Source: Pullulanibacillus camelliae (lineage in GTDB: Bacteria; Bacillota; Bacilli; Bacillales; Sporolactobacillaceae). From it: a stretch of DNA of 64,000 nt. This document shows positions 1 through 6,819 of the stretch, piece by piece. The DNA lies in NCBI RefSeq assembly GCF_014642655.1, contig NZ_BMIR01000013.1:33572-97571 (forward strand). The letters run 5' to 3'. Position numbers and translations under genes: made by a program. Each line of letters opens with the position of its first letter. The first letter of the stretch is position 1. The notes beneath the pieces are model-generated. The model ran no database searches, had not been told where the DNA came from, and saw nothing but the letters and a program-made list of their open reading frames with translations.

Positions 1-403
1 AATTTAAAAAGGTGAGCAACCGGGCCGTTGCATCTGAAAAAATAGAAAGATCACTCATTTGGGTATCCATCGCTTGGGGCAGTAAGCGAATGACAAAGCT
101 TTCACTATATTTAGTGGGAAGGGTAGAAAAGCGAAGATGAACGCGTTGGGCTTTAATCCTCACGTCGAGCGCACCGTCTTGTGGCTTGCGTTTATCACCA
201 ATATCCATGCCTGCTCTAAATTTGAAATGAGAAATTATTCGTTCAGAAAATGATGTGGGAAGCGTTGTAAGATCGTAAAGGTGTTGGTTTATACGGAGCT
301 CAATCAACATATCTTCTTTCCTTGGAACAAAGTGGATATCAGAAGCGTTTAATTCGAAGGCTGTTTGCAAAATCTCCTCACTCTTTTTTTGGACAACATT
401 CAA
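1..403 (-). CDS. comGA: ComGA-like competence ATPase, N-terminal part (truncated by window edge)
   Basis: The minus strand is open from a TTG start at 403 to the window edge and gives about 134 residues. The SD AGGTGG lies 4 nt upstream of the TTG. The translation contains an early ASDIHFVPRKEDMLIE segment and then MDIGDKRKPQDG followed by LRFSTLPT. These match the N-terminal domain of GspE/PilB-type ATPases, and ComGA in particular. ComGA powers assembly of the competence pseudopilus at the cytoplasmic membrane. The Walker A and B motifs lie outside the window, so activity cannot be judged. Position next to mgsR matches B. subtilis. I could not point to a clear ComK box upstream. Confidence 0.85.
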   Translation of the reverse strand, partial: MNVVQKKSEEILQTAFELNASDIHFVPRKEDMLIELRINQHLYDLTTLPTSFSERIISHFKFRAGMDIGDKRKPQDGALDVRIKAQRVHLRFSTLPTKYSESFVIRLLPQAMDTQMSDLSIFSDATARLLTFLN

Positions 404-651
404 TCAACCACCTACTTTCTAATAAATTTGGTTTGCCTATAAGGATTTCGACATATTTTTTCAAATTCCTGCAACATTATAAATTTTTTATTTAAAACCT
501 AGATTATTCATAGAAAATCCGTAATGAGATAGAAACTCTCATACATCAAGTGATTTCGCTAAAATCATAACACATCAAATAAATGAAAAAAGAAGCCATT
601 TCTGATAAGGTTAAAGCGTCGAACAAATAACCATCAGATGGGATTCTTATA

Positions 652-874
652 ATGGCTCCTTTACCGCAAATAACGCTTGATTTCAATCGTCAAATGATGG
701 AGGTTCACTCTCCTCTGATACCGGCGAGTTCTTATTTCGAGAATTTGACGTTTATCTCGCTTCTTTCGTCGATCTGATGACCAATCGATTGAAGGATTAA
801 ACCAAGCCAATCAAGAGCTTTTAGAAAAAGTCCAATACGGACAAGGATCATTAAAGTGGCCAGCAAATGAGTAA
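652..874 (+). pseudogene. IS1380-family transposase remnant (copy 1)
   Basis: The ATG at 652 opens a frame reading MAPLPQITLDFNRQM. Copy 2 at 38888 continues KLSNDGGALSSDTGEF, but here the frame is interrupted by a deletion and frameshift. A downstream in-frame segment ending LKWPANE and TAA at 872-874 also occurs near the end of the copy 2 remnant. Most of the DDE catalytic domain is missing, so this cannot encode an active transposase. That LKWPANE is the original C terminus is inference. Confidence 0.6.
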
Positions 875-987
875 AGTCAGGGCGATCTTTGTACTTCAAA
901 TGTTCTTCCAGTTTCGTGTATCAAACGTTTTTTTGGGACATACTTCAACGCATTCAAGCATTAAAACTCGAGTGATTGGAGCGTATG

Positions 988-1095
988 GCGCGAGACTCCT
1001 GCGGGAAAAGTGCGTCCAAGTGAGACCCCGCAGGAGCTTGCGACGAGGAGGCTCACGGACCGCCCGCGGAAAGCGAGTGCCAGAAGCGGAAATCA
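988..1095. repeat. GC-rich interspersed hairpin repeat (inside IS copy 1)
   Basis: The block contains GAGACTCCTGCGGG, then GAGACCCCGCAGGAGC, GGAGGCTCACGG and CGCGGAAAGCGAG, and ends GCGGAAATC. ACTCCTGCGGG pairs with CCCGCAGGAG to give a strong hairpin. The same opening and closing sequences occur at 11070-11187, partly at 23800-23870, and in degraded form at 38640-38700 and 39319-39438. It is far richer in G+C than its surroundings. Similar interspersed repeats are common between genes of Bacillales. No coding function is proposed. Confidence 0.7.
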
Positions 1096-1639
1096 CCTGC
1101 TGATGCCATGCCTGACTTCAGAGGGCAAATAGAAAACTCCCTTTCAGGAAAGAGCTTTTAAAACTTTTTTAGGCACCAAGGGTGGAGTATGCCCAAAAAC
1201 AGGTGATCGCACAGTGCCTAATTATTTTTATTTCTTCATCGCAGTGTATAACGCCGTCCTTTTCCTAATAAAGGAATGAAAAGTATGGTTTTGTACTTAA
1301 ACCTCGTTTTCTTTGCAGGTATGAATAAATCAGGTAAAAGTCTCTCATCATATGATAAAAATACCGTACTGGTGAAATTTGCATCGGATTTAAGAAAACA
1401 TACAGGGCTGCCACATCGCTTAAATTTTTATCGTGCGCAAGGAAGATTGGGATCTGATTCCATTTCAGACACTCGTTTTCCGTGAAGAGTGGTAAACCCT
1501 TCAAGCTGCTGCATCTATGTCTTCCAATCAATAACACTTAAGAAATTGATTCATATAATAAATGAACCCTCTAGGCAGACTTTTTAGTGTCCACACTATA
1601 GGGTTCATCTCACTGACGCTTTACTTGGTTACTGTTGGT

Positions 1640-2023
1640 TCAAGACACATGTTTGGCTGATATGGAGTGCTCATCCCTTAGCTGTTGTAAGCGTGTCCGA
1701 TTAAAACCAACAATGAGCTTTTCACCATCCGTTAAGATGGGGCGTCTCAATAATTTTGGTTCATCATGAAGCAATTTTAAAACCTCACTGACTTTTAGCT
1801 CATCAATATTCACATCTAAATTTTTAAAGGTTTCGCTTCGGGTAGCCAAAATCTCTTTGATCCCATCTGTAGTTAGCTGTATAATCTGCATCAGCTCATC
1901 AATATTAGGCGTTTCCTTAAAAATATGACGTTCTTCATAATGAATGTGATGCTGTTTGAGCCATGCTTTCGTCTTCCGGCACGAGGTACAGCTCGGGTAG
2001 GTGTAGAAAATCATTTGCGTCAT
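1640..2023 (-). CDS. mgsR: Spx-family stress regulator MgsR
   Basis: This 127-residue protein belongs to the ArsC/Spx family. It has a redox-switch CxxC (C12 and C15) in a thioredoxin-like fold and the C-terminal RPILTDGEKLIVGFN segment typical of Spx/MgsR. Spx-type proteins bind the alpha-subunit C-terminal domain of RNA polymerase and redirect it to stress genes; MgsR controls part of the general stress regulon in B. subtilis. Length and position beside comGA match yqgZ/mgsR rather than spx itself. The SD GGAGG lies 7 nt upstream of the ATG. A sigma-B-like promoter lies at 2063-2088. Confidence 0.85.
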   Translation of the reverse strand: MTQMIFYTYPSCTSCRKTKAWLKQHHIHYEERHIFKETPNIDELMQIIQLTTDGIKEILATRSETFKNLDVNIDELKVSEVLKLLHDEPKLLRRPILTDGEKLIVGFNRTRLQQLRDEHSISAKHVS

Positions 2024-2062
2024 GTCTCACCCTCCTCCCTTACGTGATCCTTACCTCAATTG

Positions 2063-2088
2063 TTTCCCTATTCTTATTATTTATAAAC
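2063..2088 (-). promoter_or_regulatory. Sigma-B-like promoter of mgsR
   Basis: On the minus strand GTTTAT is followed after 14 nt by GGGAAA. This fits the sigma-B pattern of a GTTT -35 and a GGGWAW -10 with a 12-14 nt spacer. It ends 40 nt upstream of the mgsR start. B. subtilis mgsR is sigma-B dependent, which supports the call. Confidence 0.55.
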
Positions 2089-2248
2089 ACGCTAAGGAAT
2101 AATTATTGGGAATTTTTTTAAGTATGTTTTGAGAAGGATTATTAAAACAGGTATGAGTGTTCCGCAAGAATGCTTTAATAAGTTGGGATAAAAGTGTTAT
2201 TTTTTAGCTATAATAAATAAAGGGTTTACATTTTGTGCTTTTAGAATA

Positions 2249-2277
2249 TTTACATTTCTTGATTGATTGCATATAAT
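2249..2277 (+). promoter_or_regulatory. Sigma-A promoter of yqgY
   Basis: TTTACA and TATAAT are separated by 17 nt, 36 nt upstream of the yqgY start. The -10 hexamer is a consensus match and the -35 differs at one position. Confidence 0.7.
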
Positions 2278-2312
2278 GACTATATGTACGAAATGCGTCA
2301 GGAGGGATCTTA

Positions 2313-2552
2313 ATGCCTAAAATGTACAGAGTGATGGCGTTTTGGACTGCGGCCTTCGCTGTAATGGCTCTGGCAGGTGGCCTTGTACCCATGGCCCTCA
2401 TCTTTTTTGCTAATACGGTTTTCTTTGTCGCAGTGAGCTTTTTGAACTTATCCGAACGTATGTACATTTATATTTTCGGAGCTTATTTAACACTCTTCTT
2501 TATTTTATTTACATACTGGTCCGCCTTTATGATGGATCCAGGAAGCAGCTAA
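2313..2552 (+). CDS. yqgY: DUF2626 small membrane protein YqgY
   Basis: This 79-residue protein starts MPKMYRVMAFWTAAFAVMAL and carries the conserved LSERMYIYIFGAYLT stretch of the DUF2626/YqgY family. Two hydrophobic segments (about residues 8-40 and 48-70) indicate a small integral membrane protein. No function is established. The SD AGGAGGG lies 6 nt upstream of the ATG. It is monocistronic, with its own promoter and a hairpin downstream. A minus-strand reading frame over the same bases (2204-2467) is a shadow. Confidence 0.85.
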   Translation: MPKMYRVMAFWTAAFAVMALAGGLVPMALIFFANTVFFVAVSFLNLSERMYIYIFGAYLTLFFILFTYWSAFMMDPGSS

Positions 2553-2606
2553 TAGCCGGCTACTAGTTTAGGCTATCTATCCTCAGAGAAACGCATAATG
2601 ACCAAC

Positions 2607-2636
2607 AAACGTCAGGAGATTTTTCTCCTGACGTTT
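2607..2636. terminator. Hairpin between convergent yqgY and methyltransferase genes
   Basis: A 13-bp near-perfect inverted repeat (AAACGTCAGGAGA and its complement) with a short T loop lies between two convergent genes. There is no clear T-tract on either side, so it may act bidirectionally only as a weak terminator or RNA 3'-end stabiliser. Confidence 0.5.
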
Positions 2637-2640
2637 GCGC

Positions 2641-3357
2641 TTAAGATCTTGCCATATAAATGCGATAATTCAAAGCTTGATACTTTTCCATAGTTTTAAT
2701 GTGTTCCAACCATATTTCAAAAGCTTCAGCATCGAAGCCTTGTGACAGTTCAATTGCTGGTACACTAGGGAGCTCCGTCATGCTTTGCAGGAAATCCAAA
2801 CCATTATATACCTTAACCTCTTTGAAGCCTGTCTGTTGGAGCTGCTCCACCCACTCCTCGGTGGTCAACACATTGTGAACCCCATAAACCCTTTTAATCT
2901 CCGCAATCTCTTCTGGCCTTAATTTATAATCAGATGTCATTTCAATATCTAATAAACAGCCCTTCGGTTTTAAAACTCTATAATACTCTTGGAGTGTCTG
3001 TTCAATATTTGTGAATACCGTTACCGATTCTGCAATGACTTTATCAAACATCTCACTGGATAGGGGGAGATGTTCTACATCAGCTTGTAATAACGTAATA
3101 GGCGCTTGTTCCCAGGCGGCGCGTTTTTTTGCATGCTCAATCATAGCAGGATGCTTATCAACAGCCACGACATTGCACTTGAAATGTTTCGCTAAATATA
3201 CGGAGGTTTCCCCCGTTCCACACCCAACATCTAATACATGCTCTGCGGCATTTGGCTTTATCGAATCAAGCAAGGCTTTGGTTAAAGGAAATCCACCGGG
3301 ATGGGCACTTGAAATCCCCAGTTTTGCTAAAAAATCCAGATATTTTTGATCGTTCAC
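2641..3357 (-). CDS. Class I SAM-dependent methyltransferase
   Basis: This 238-residue protein has a Rossmann-type SAM-binding motif I, VLDVGCGTGE at residues 41-50, then VAVDKHPAMIEHA and LQADVEHLPL (acidic loops for ribose and adenine), and YYRVLKPKG. It belongs to the Methyltransf_11/UbiE-like class. The substrate cannot be read from sequence. The start is GTG with the SD GGGGAG 6 nt upstream. It is not a member of the conserved B. subtilis neighbourhood that I recall, so it may be a lineage-specific insertion between yqgY and yqgX. Confidence 0.75.
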   Translation of the reverse strand: MNDQKYLDFLAKLGISSAHPGGFPLTKALLDSIKPNAAEHVLDVGCGTGETSVYLAKHFKCNVVAVDKHPAMIEHAKKRAAWEQAPITLLQADVEHLPLSSEMFDKVIAESVTVFTNIEQTLQEYYRVLKPKGCLLDIEMTSDYKLRPEEIAEIKRVYGVHNVLTTEEWVEQLQQTGFKEVKVYNGLDFLQSMTELPSVPAIELSQGFDAEAFEIWLEHIKTMEKYQALNYRIYMARS

Positions 3358-3442
3358 CTCTGTCTCCCCTTTTTACATAATCACCCTATCTTATGTCAGG
3401 ATTAGAAAAGGGGTTCGAAGGTTCGCACTCAGAAATAAGAAC

Positions 3443-4075
3443 TTATGTAAGAAAGGGATTCATCGCTTGTTCCTCACCAATGGTTGTTTCAAAGCCATGC
3501 CCTGGGGCGACACGGGTCTTCTCTGGCAGCGGAAGCAGCTTATTTTCTATGCTTTCAAACAGCGTCAGCTGATCGCCACCATAAAGATCAGTCCTTCCAA
3601 CACTTCCCTTAAATAAAACATCTCCCGAGAAAATGACATGATCATCCGGAAAATAGAAAGAGACACTCCCAGGAGAATGGCCAGGTGTTTCGAAAATGGT
3701 AAACTCAAACCCCCCTATAACCAATGCCTGCTGTTCTCCAATTATAATTCTTTCCGCAGGCTGACAGTGACATGCTGAAACCATAGGAAAATGCGCTGAC
3801 CCATTTTTATCGGGATTACTGAGCCAATCCGCTTCATTTTCATGTAGGTACACAGGAATGGTGTACTTTGTTCTAACCGTTTCTAAGGCGCCAATATGAT
3901 CAAAATGCGCATGGGTCAATAAAATAGCTAGTGGCTGGGCTCCACATTCCTCTATGTATTGGAATATTGCCTGTGGCTCTTCCCCAGGATCAATGATGAG
4001 AGCTTCCTTTGATTCGTTGGTTAAAATATAGGCATTGGTTTGTAAAGGCCCTAATGGCATCCGCTTCCACTGCAT
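3443..4075 (-). CDS. yqgX: MBL-fold hydrolase YqgX (glyoxalase II-like)
   Basis: This is a metallo-beta-lactamase-fold hydrolase of 210 residues. The dinuclear metal motif HAHFDH is at residues 55-60; ETPGHSPGSVSFYF and PGHGFETTIGEE supply further ligands. The family includes hydroxyacylglutathione hydrolase and bacillithiol-linked hydrolases; the true substrate is unknown. The ATG at 4075 is preferred over the GTG at 4084 because the SD GGAAGG is 8 nt from the ATG and abuts the GTG. The resulting length and MQWKRMPLGPLQTNAY start match B. subtilis YqgX. Confidence 0.8.
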   Translation of the reverse strand: MQWKRMPLGPLQTNAYILTNESKEALIIDPGEEPQAIFQYIEECGAQPLAILLTHAHFDHIGALETVRTKYTIPVYLHENEADWLSNPDKNGSAHFPMVSACHCQPAERIIIGEQQALVIGGFEFTIFETPGHSPGSVSFYFPDDHVIFSGDVLFKGSVGRTDLYGGDQLTLFESIENKLLPLPEKTRVAPGHGFETTIGEEQAMNPFLT

Positions 4076-4126
4076 CGCTTTCACCTTCCAAAGTATGAAT
4101 AGTTTTTCTTAAGTATATCCTAGAAT

Positions 4127-4149
4127 AGAAGGGGAACAAAGCCCCTTCT
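4127..4149. other. Inverted repeat between yqgX and the DUF2759 gene
   Basis: AGAAGGGG at 4127-4134 pairs with CCCCTTCT at 4142-4149, followed on the plus strand by TTT. It lies upstream of both divergent genes. It could terminate plus-strand read-through or fold in the yqgX leader; the sequence does not decide. Confidence 0.35.
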
Positions 4150-4173
4150 TTTGCGCCATTATTTGAAAAAGTC

Positions 4174-4202
4174 TCGACAAATCGAGTGGGTAAAGGTACA
4201 AT
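4174..4202 (+). promoter_or_regulatory. Sigma-A promoter of the DUF2759 gene
   Basis: TCGACA and TACAAT are separated by 17 nt. The -10 lies 50 nt upstream of the chosen ATG at 4253. Confidence 0.55.
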
Positions 4203-4252
4203 GTAAGTGGATACATAAGGATATGAACATTGTTTTGAGGAGGAACGTGCTC

Positions 4253-4438
4253 ATGGTGATTGGCGTTATTTTTCTCATTATTGCCATCTTGTGTTTATTG
4301 GCTATTTTTAGAGAAGCCAAAAGACGTAATTTTTTTGGTGCAGGATACGCCCTGATTACTTGTGTCGTCTTAGGGTGGTTTTCCATCATGACAATTATTG
4401 ATGTCCTGAACGGCGGCGGGGTTGATGTCGGGGGTTGA
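4253..4438 (+). CDS. yqgW: DUF2759 small membrane protein (YqgW-like)
   Basis: This 61-residue protein has two hydrophobic segments around FREAKRRNFFG and ends in VLGWFSIMTII, matching the small DUF2759 family found at this locus in Bacillus. The function is unknown. The frame is open back to 4151, but the SD GAGGAGG at 4237-4243 places initiation at the ATG at 4253 (9 nt). A GTG at 4247 is a less well spaced alternative. A shared terminator follows at 4542-4573. Confidence 0.65.
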   Translation: MVIGVIFLIIAILCLLAIFREAKRRNFFGAGYALITCVVLGWFSIMTIIDVLNGGGVDVGG

Positions 4439-4541
4439 TGTGCCAGGTCAACCTCCTTTTATTATGATCACCAGCGCTACTCATGCATAGCATTTTATAC
4501 CATTTACACATTCCACGACTCTTCTCAAGATTTTTTTCAAA

Positions 4542-4573
4542 AAAAAGAAGGCAGCTAAGCTAACCTTCTTTTT
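4542..4573. terminator. Bidirectional rho-independent terminator
   Basis: AAAAAGAAGG and CCTTCTTTTT form a stem with a 12-nt loop between the convergent DUF2759 gene and the 4576-4959 gene. T-tracts are present on both strands. Confidence 0.65.
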
Positions 4574-4575
4574 CA

Positions 4576-4959
4576 CTAATCATCTTCGATCTCTGCAATA
4601 TTTTTAATTTTGTCTTTTACACTAGAATAGCGCTGTTTACTTATAAAAAATGTATGTTGTTTTAGCTCGAACGGTATATTTTGGTCAGTTAAATAGTGCT
4701 TGATCTTGATACAATCATCCCGGCCATTTTTTGCATTAAAATGGACCATTTCCATTTCTTCAGGAAGATGCTCACGACACCACTTACGAATACGGGATCG
4801 TAATTGATTCGGGTCACTTTCATTAAAGAGATGGATGCCCTCTGATTGATCTGGATCGACTTTATACACTCGATAGATACCCTCTTTGTTCTTTACTGCG
4901 ATAATCATGACGTCATATCCTGTATCTGTTCGCATAAAGCAATAGTCCAATTCATACAC
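4576..4959 (-). CDS. Conserved hypothetical protein, 127 aa
   Basis: I do not recognise this family. The protein is soluble and charged, with alternating strands and helices (VMIIAVKNKEGIYRVYKVD, then a helical RSRIRKWCREHLPEEMEM). It has no signal peptide or membrane segment. Start choice is uncertain: GTG at 4959, or TTG at 4950, which is better spaced (8 nt) from the SD AGAGGG. A -10 TATAAT and a cre-like site lie 120-160 nt upstream, suggesting possible catabolite control. Confidence 0.6.
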   Translation of the reverse strand: MYELDYCFMRTDTGYDVMIIAVKNKEGIYRVYKVDPDQSEGIHLFNESDPNQLRSRIRKWCREHLPEEMEMVHFNAKNGRDDCIKIKHYLTDQNIPFELKQHTFFISKQRYSSVKDKIKNIAEIEDD

Positions 4960-5510
4960 CCTCTCTTATCTAAGCTATCACTGATTATTTCATAAGGCGT
5001 GAGACATACATGGCTTATATAAATTTTTTACCCCATTCATTAACGGCTCTAACCTTAATAATCTGTGATAATAATCTTATTATATCAGTTTTTTCTTATA
5101 AAAGTAAGCGTTTTCAAAATTTGTTACCTCTTTGTCACATTTGTAGCTAGTCCTTTACCACAACAGCCTCTAAGTATCCAGTCATCGCGTAGAGCTGCTC
5201 TATCTTAAAATCGATGCTTTCACAATGCCTTCCCTCACATCTGTCCCATCATTTAACCTATAATTTGCTATGAAAGCAAAAACTCAAGTGACAAAAACCA
5301 AAGGCCTATGGGTCGGACACCAACAAAGCGCTGTTTGATGTAAGCCCAAGCGGTCCCTTGAGCGCTGTGGAAAAATCAACAGCAGAAGTCCCCTCCTCAA
5401 GATTGCAAAAGCTTGGCTTATCCAAACAGTTTCAGGGGGCAAAAGGGAAAGCCTGAATTTCTATCCTCTTCCTTAAAAAGTGTTTGCGAAGATCATGCTT
5501 TCTGATAATA
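4960..5510. other. Intergenic stretch with promoter and no recognised gene
   Basis: About 550 bases without a credible gene. The left part is AT-rich and holds the -10 TATAAT (minus strand, 5079-5084) and the cre-like site. The right part, about 5290-5460, has higher G+C than its surroundings and may be decayed coding DNA, but I recognise nothing in it on either strand. Confidence 0.5.
5102..5117. promoter_or_regulatory. Cre-like site (CcpA operator candidate)
   Basis: AAGTAAGCGTTTTCAA differs from the cre consensus WTGNAARCGNWWWCAW at one position. It lies about 20 nt upstream of a minus-strand TATAAT at 5079-5084, so it would overlap the -35 region of the 4576-4959 gene. CcpA binding is inference. 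Confidence 0.4.
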
Positions 5511-5540
5511 GAAAAAAGAAGGCCCTTTGCCTCCTTTTCG
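5511..5540 (-). terminator. Terminator of yqgT
   Basis: On the minus strand, just after the yqgT stop, AAAAGGAGGC and GCCTTCTTTT form a stem with one mismatch, followed by a T-run. Confidence 0.55.
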
Positions 5541-6731
5541 CTACATGTAAAAGTTCGCTAAAAAAATCCCTAAAGCTTTTTGATAAATCTCAGCAAATTG
5601 ACTGAGCGGCACAGGATTCTTCTCCCGTCCTAGTTCAACAGTAAAGCCAGGTTTTCGCCACTCGTTAATAAACCAATCTTTATATCCTGCGTAGCTGTCC
5701 ACATACTGAATAGGCTTATATCCGCTCACACGAGCAAATTCTGTCGCAATGTTTTCAGCTTCTGGTGGTTCCTTTTTTTCAAACCCCCAATAAAATTCCT
5801 CACCCTGAGTATGAAAAGCTATCACACGCTCGAAGTCTCGCTGCTTCGTTAATTCTGCTATTGCTTTGGCTTCTGGCTCACTCAATGGATGTGCACCTGG
5901 ATAATCAGCAGGACCAGGTGATTGCTCTCTACGTTGTTGTTCAATATCCCACCCTGCCGGAAATTGATCATTTAAATCGACCCCGTGAATATTGGCCTTC
6001 CACTGAGAAAAATCTGATTGCCCACCGTTCATTTTTAAAACATCTGCTTTTCGCTCCTCTGCAGCGTCTGCCCCGTGAATGACAAGATCTACCCCATCAA
6101 CATTGACCATCGGGACAATGGACAATGTGGTTGTTTCATAAAATGGGGCCATACTCAATCCACGAAGCGTCCGGCGATTTGTCAGGGAAAGAAGGTAGTC
6201 ATTTAAAAACGTCATAATGACTGGCGTTGTAATCCACTCCCGTGCATGAAACGCACCATTGATATGCAATTGCTTCTGTCCCTGCCCAATCTGTATTTCT
6301 GGAATCTTCTTCCCAAGCACAGACTGTCCCACGGTCTGCTGGCGGATAAAGGGATAAACAGCAGACAAACGATTGATATCCTTGATCATCGTCTGGTAAT
6401 CATAAGCTTGATTTCCTTTAATAATTGATTTTGTCATGCGAATCGGAATAGAGACCGAATCTCCAGCATTCAAGTGATAGGGATCAAGCTTTGGATTCAT
6501 CAATAACAATGCATCTAAAGGGAGCTGGCGTTGGGTGGCAATGCGCCATAAAGAATCCCCAGGCCCTATTTTAACTGCATGCTTAACATATCCTGGAATC
6601 GAGACCTGTTGCTCCGGCTGGAGTTGCTCAGCATCTAATTCACGATTACTCGCTAAAATTAACGCCAAAGGAATGTCGAATAATTGGCTGTAATAAAAGA
6701 ATGTATCGCTCTCTCGAACAGTTACTTTCAT
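5541..6731 (-). CDS. yqgT: LysM/M14 zinc carboxypeptidase YqgT (gamma-D-glutamyl-L-diamino acid endopeptidase type)
   Basis: This 396-residue protein has two N-terminal LysM modules (about residues 1-48 and 49-97) and a peptidase M14 domain from about 105. Zinc ligands are H162 and E165 in GAFHAREW, and H307 in AFHTQGEEFYWG. The catalytic glutamate is E366 in FTVELGRE. The family cleaves the gamma-D-Glu to diaminopimelate bond of peptidoglycan peptides. No signal peptide is visible, so the enzyme probably stays in the cytosol, for example the mother cell. A sigma-E-like promoter upstream fits a sporulation role. Confidence 0.85.
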   Translation of the reverse strand: MKVTVRESDTFFYYSQLFDIPLALILASNRELDAEQLQPEQQVSIPGYVKHAVKIGPGDSLWRIATQRQLPLDALLLMNPKLDPYHLNAGDSVSIPIRMTKSIIKGNQAYDYQTMIKDINRLSAVYPFIRQQTVGQSVLGKKIPEIQIGQGQKQLHINGAFHAREWITTPVIMTFLNDYLLSLTNRRTLRGLSMAPFYETTTLSIVPMVNVDGVDLVIHGADAAEERKADVLKMNGGQSDFSQWKANIHGVDLNDQFPAGWDIEQQRREQSPGPADYPGAHPLSEPEAKAIAELTKQRDFERVIAFHTQGEEFYWGFEKKEPPEAENIATEFARVSGYKPIQYVDSYAGYKDWFINEWRKPGFTVELGREKNPVPLSQFAEIYQKALGIFLANFYM

Positions 6732-6762
6732 TGGGTTCCCCTCCTGTTCCTCTCCTTACTCC

Positions 6763-6792
6763 ATTCTATGAAACAGGGGGTACAAAATATGT
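6763..6792 (-). promoter_or_regulatory. Sigma-E-like promoter of yqgT
   Basis: On the minus strand ACATATT is followed after 15 nt by CATAGAAT. The sigma-E consensus is KMATATT, 14-15 nt, CATACAHT, so there is one mismatch in each box. It ends about 30 nt upstream of the yqgT ATG. Confidence 0.5.
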
Positions 6793-6819
6793 GAAGGTGG
6801 TGTTATTGAACAGGCGGAT

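Larger units (their letters stand above)
498..1334 (+). mobile_element. Decayed IS1380-type element, copy 1
   Basis: The element begins CCTAGATTATTCATAG at 498 and ends ATGAATAAATCAGG at 1334, which form imperfect terminal inverted repeats. It is flanked by a 5-bp direct repeat TAAAA at 493-497 and 1335-1339. Inside is the start of a transposase reading frame (MAPLPQITLDFNRQM) typical of IS1380-family enzymes, then deletions and stops. At about 837 bp it is roughly half the length of a full IS1380-family element. A GC-rich hairpin block sits inside at 988-1095. Homology to the copy at 38734-39622 runs end to end with different internal deletions. Confidence 0.75.

Noticed and set aside
404..497. 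ComK box upstream of comGA
   Set aside because: A/T-rich tracts are present, but no AAAA-5-TTTT pair with the right spacing could be shown.
867..1103. 78-aa plus-strand reading frame in IS copy 1 (and a related frame at 39200-39394)
   Set aside because: It runs into the GC-rich hairpin repeat and has no SD or family match. The similarity between the two comes from the repeated element itself.
1562..1608. ATGAACCCT/AGGGTTCAT inverted repeat as terminator of mgsR
   Set aside because: The loop is 29 nt and no T-tract follows on the minus strand, so it is too weak to call.
2204..2467. 87-aa minus-strand frame
   Set aside because: It is antisense to yqgY, which has a consensus promoter, a good SD and a recognised family.
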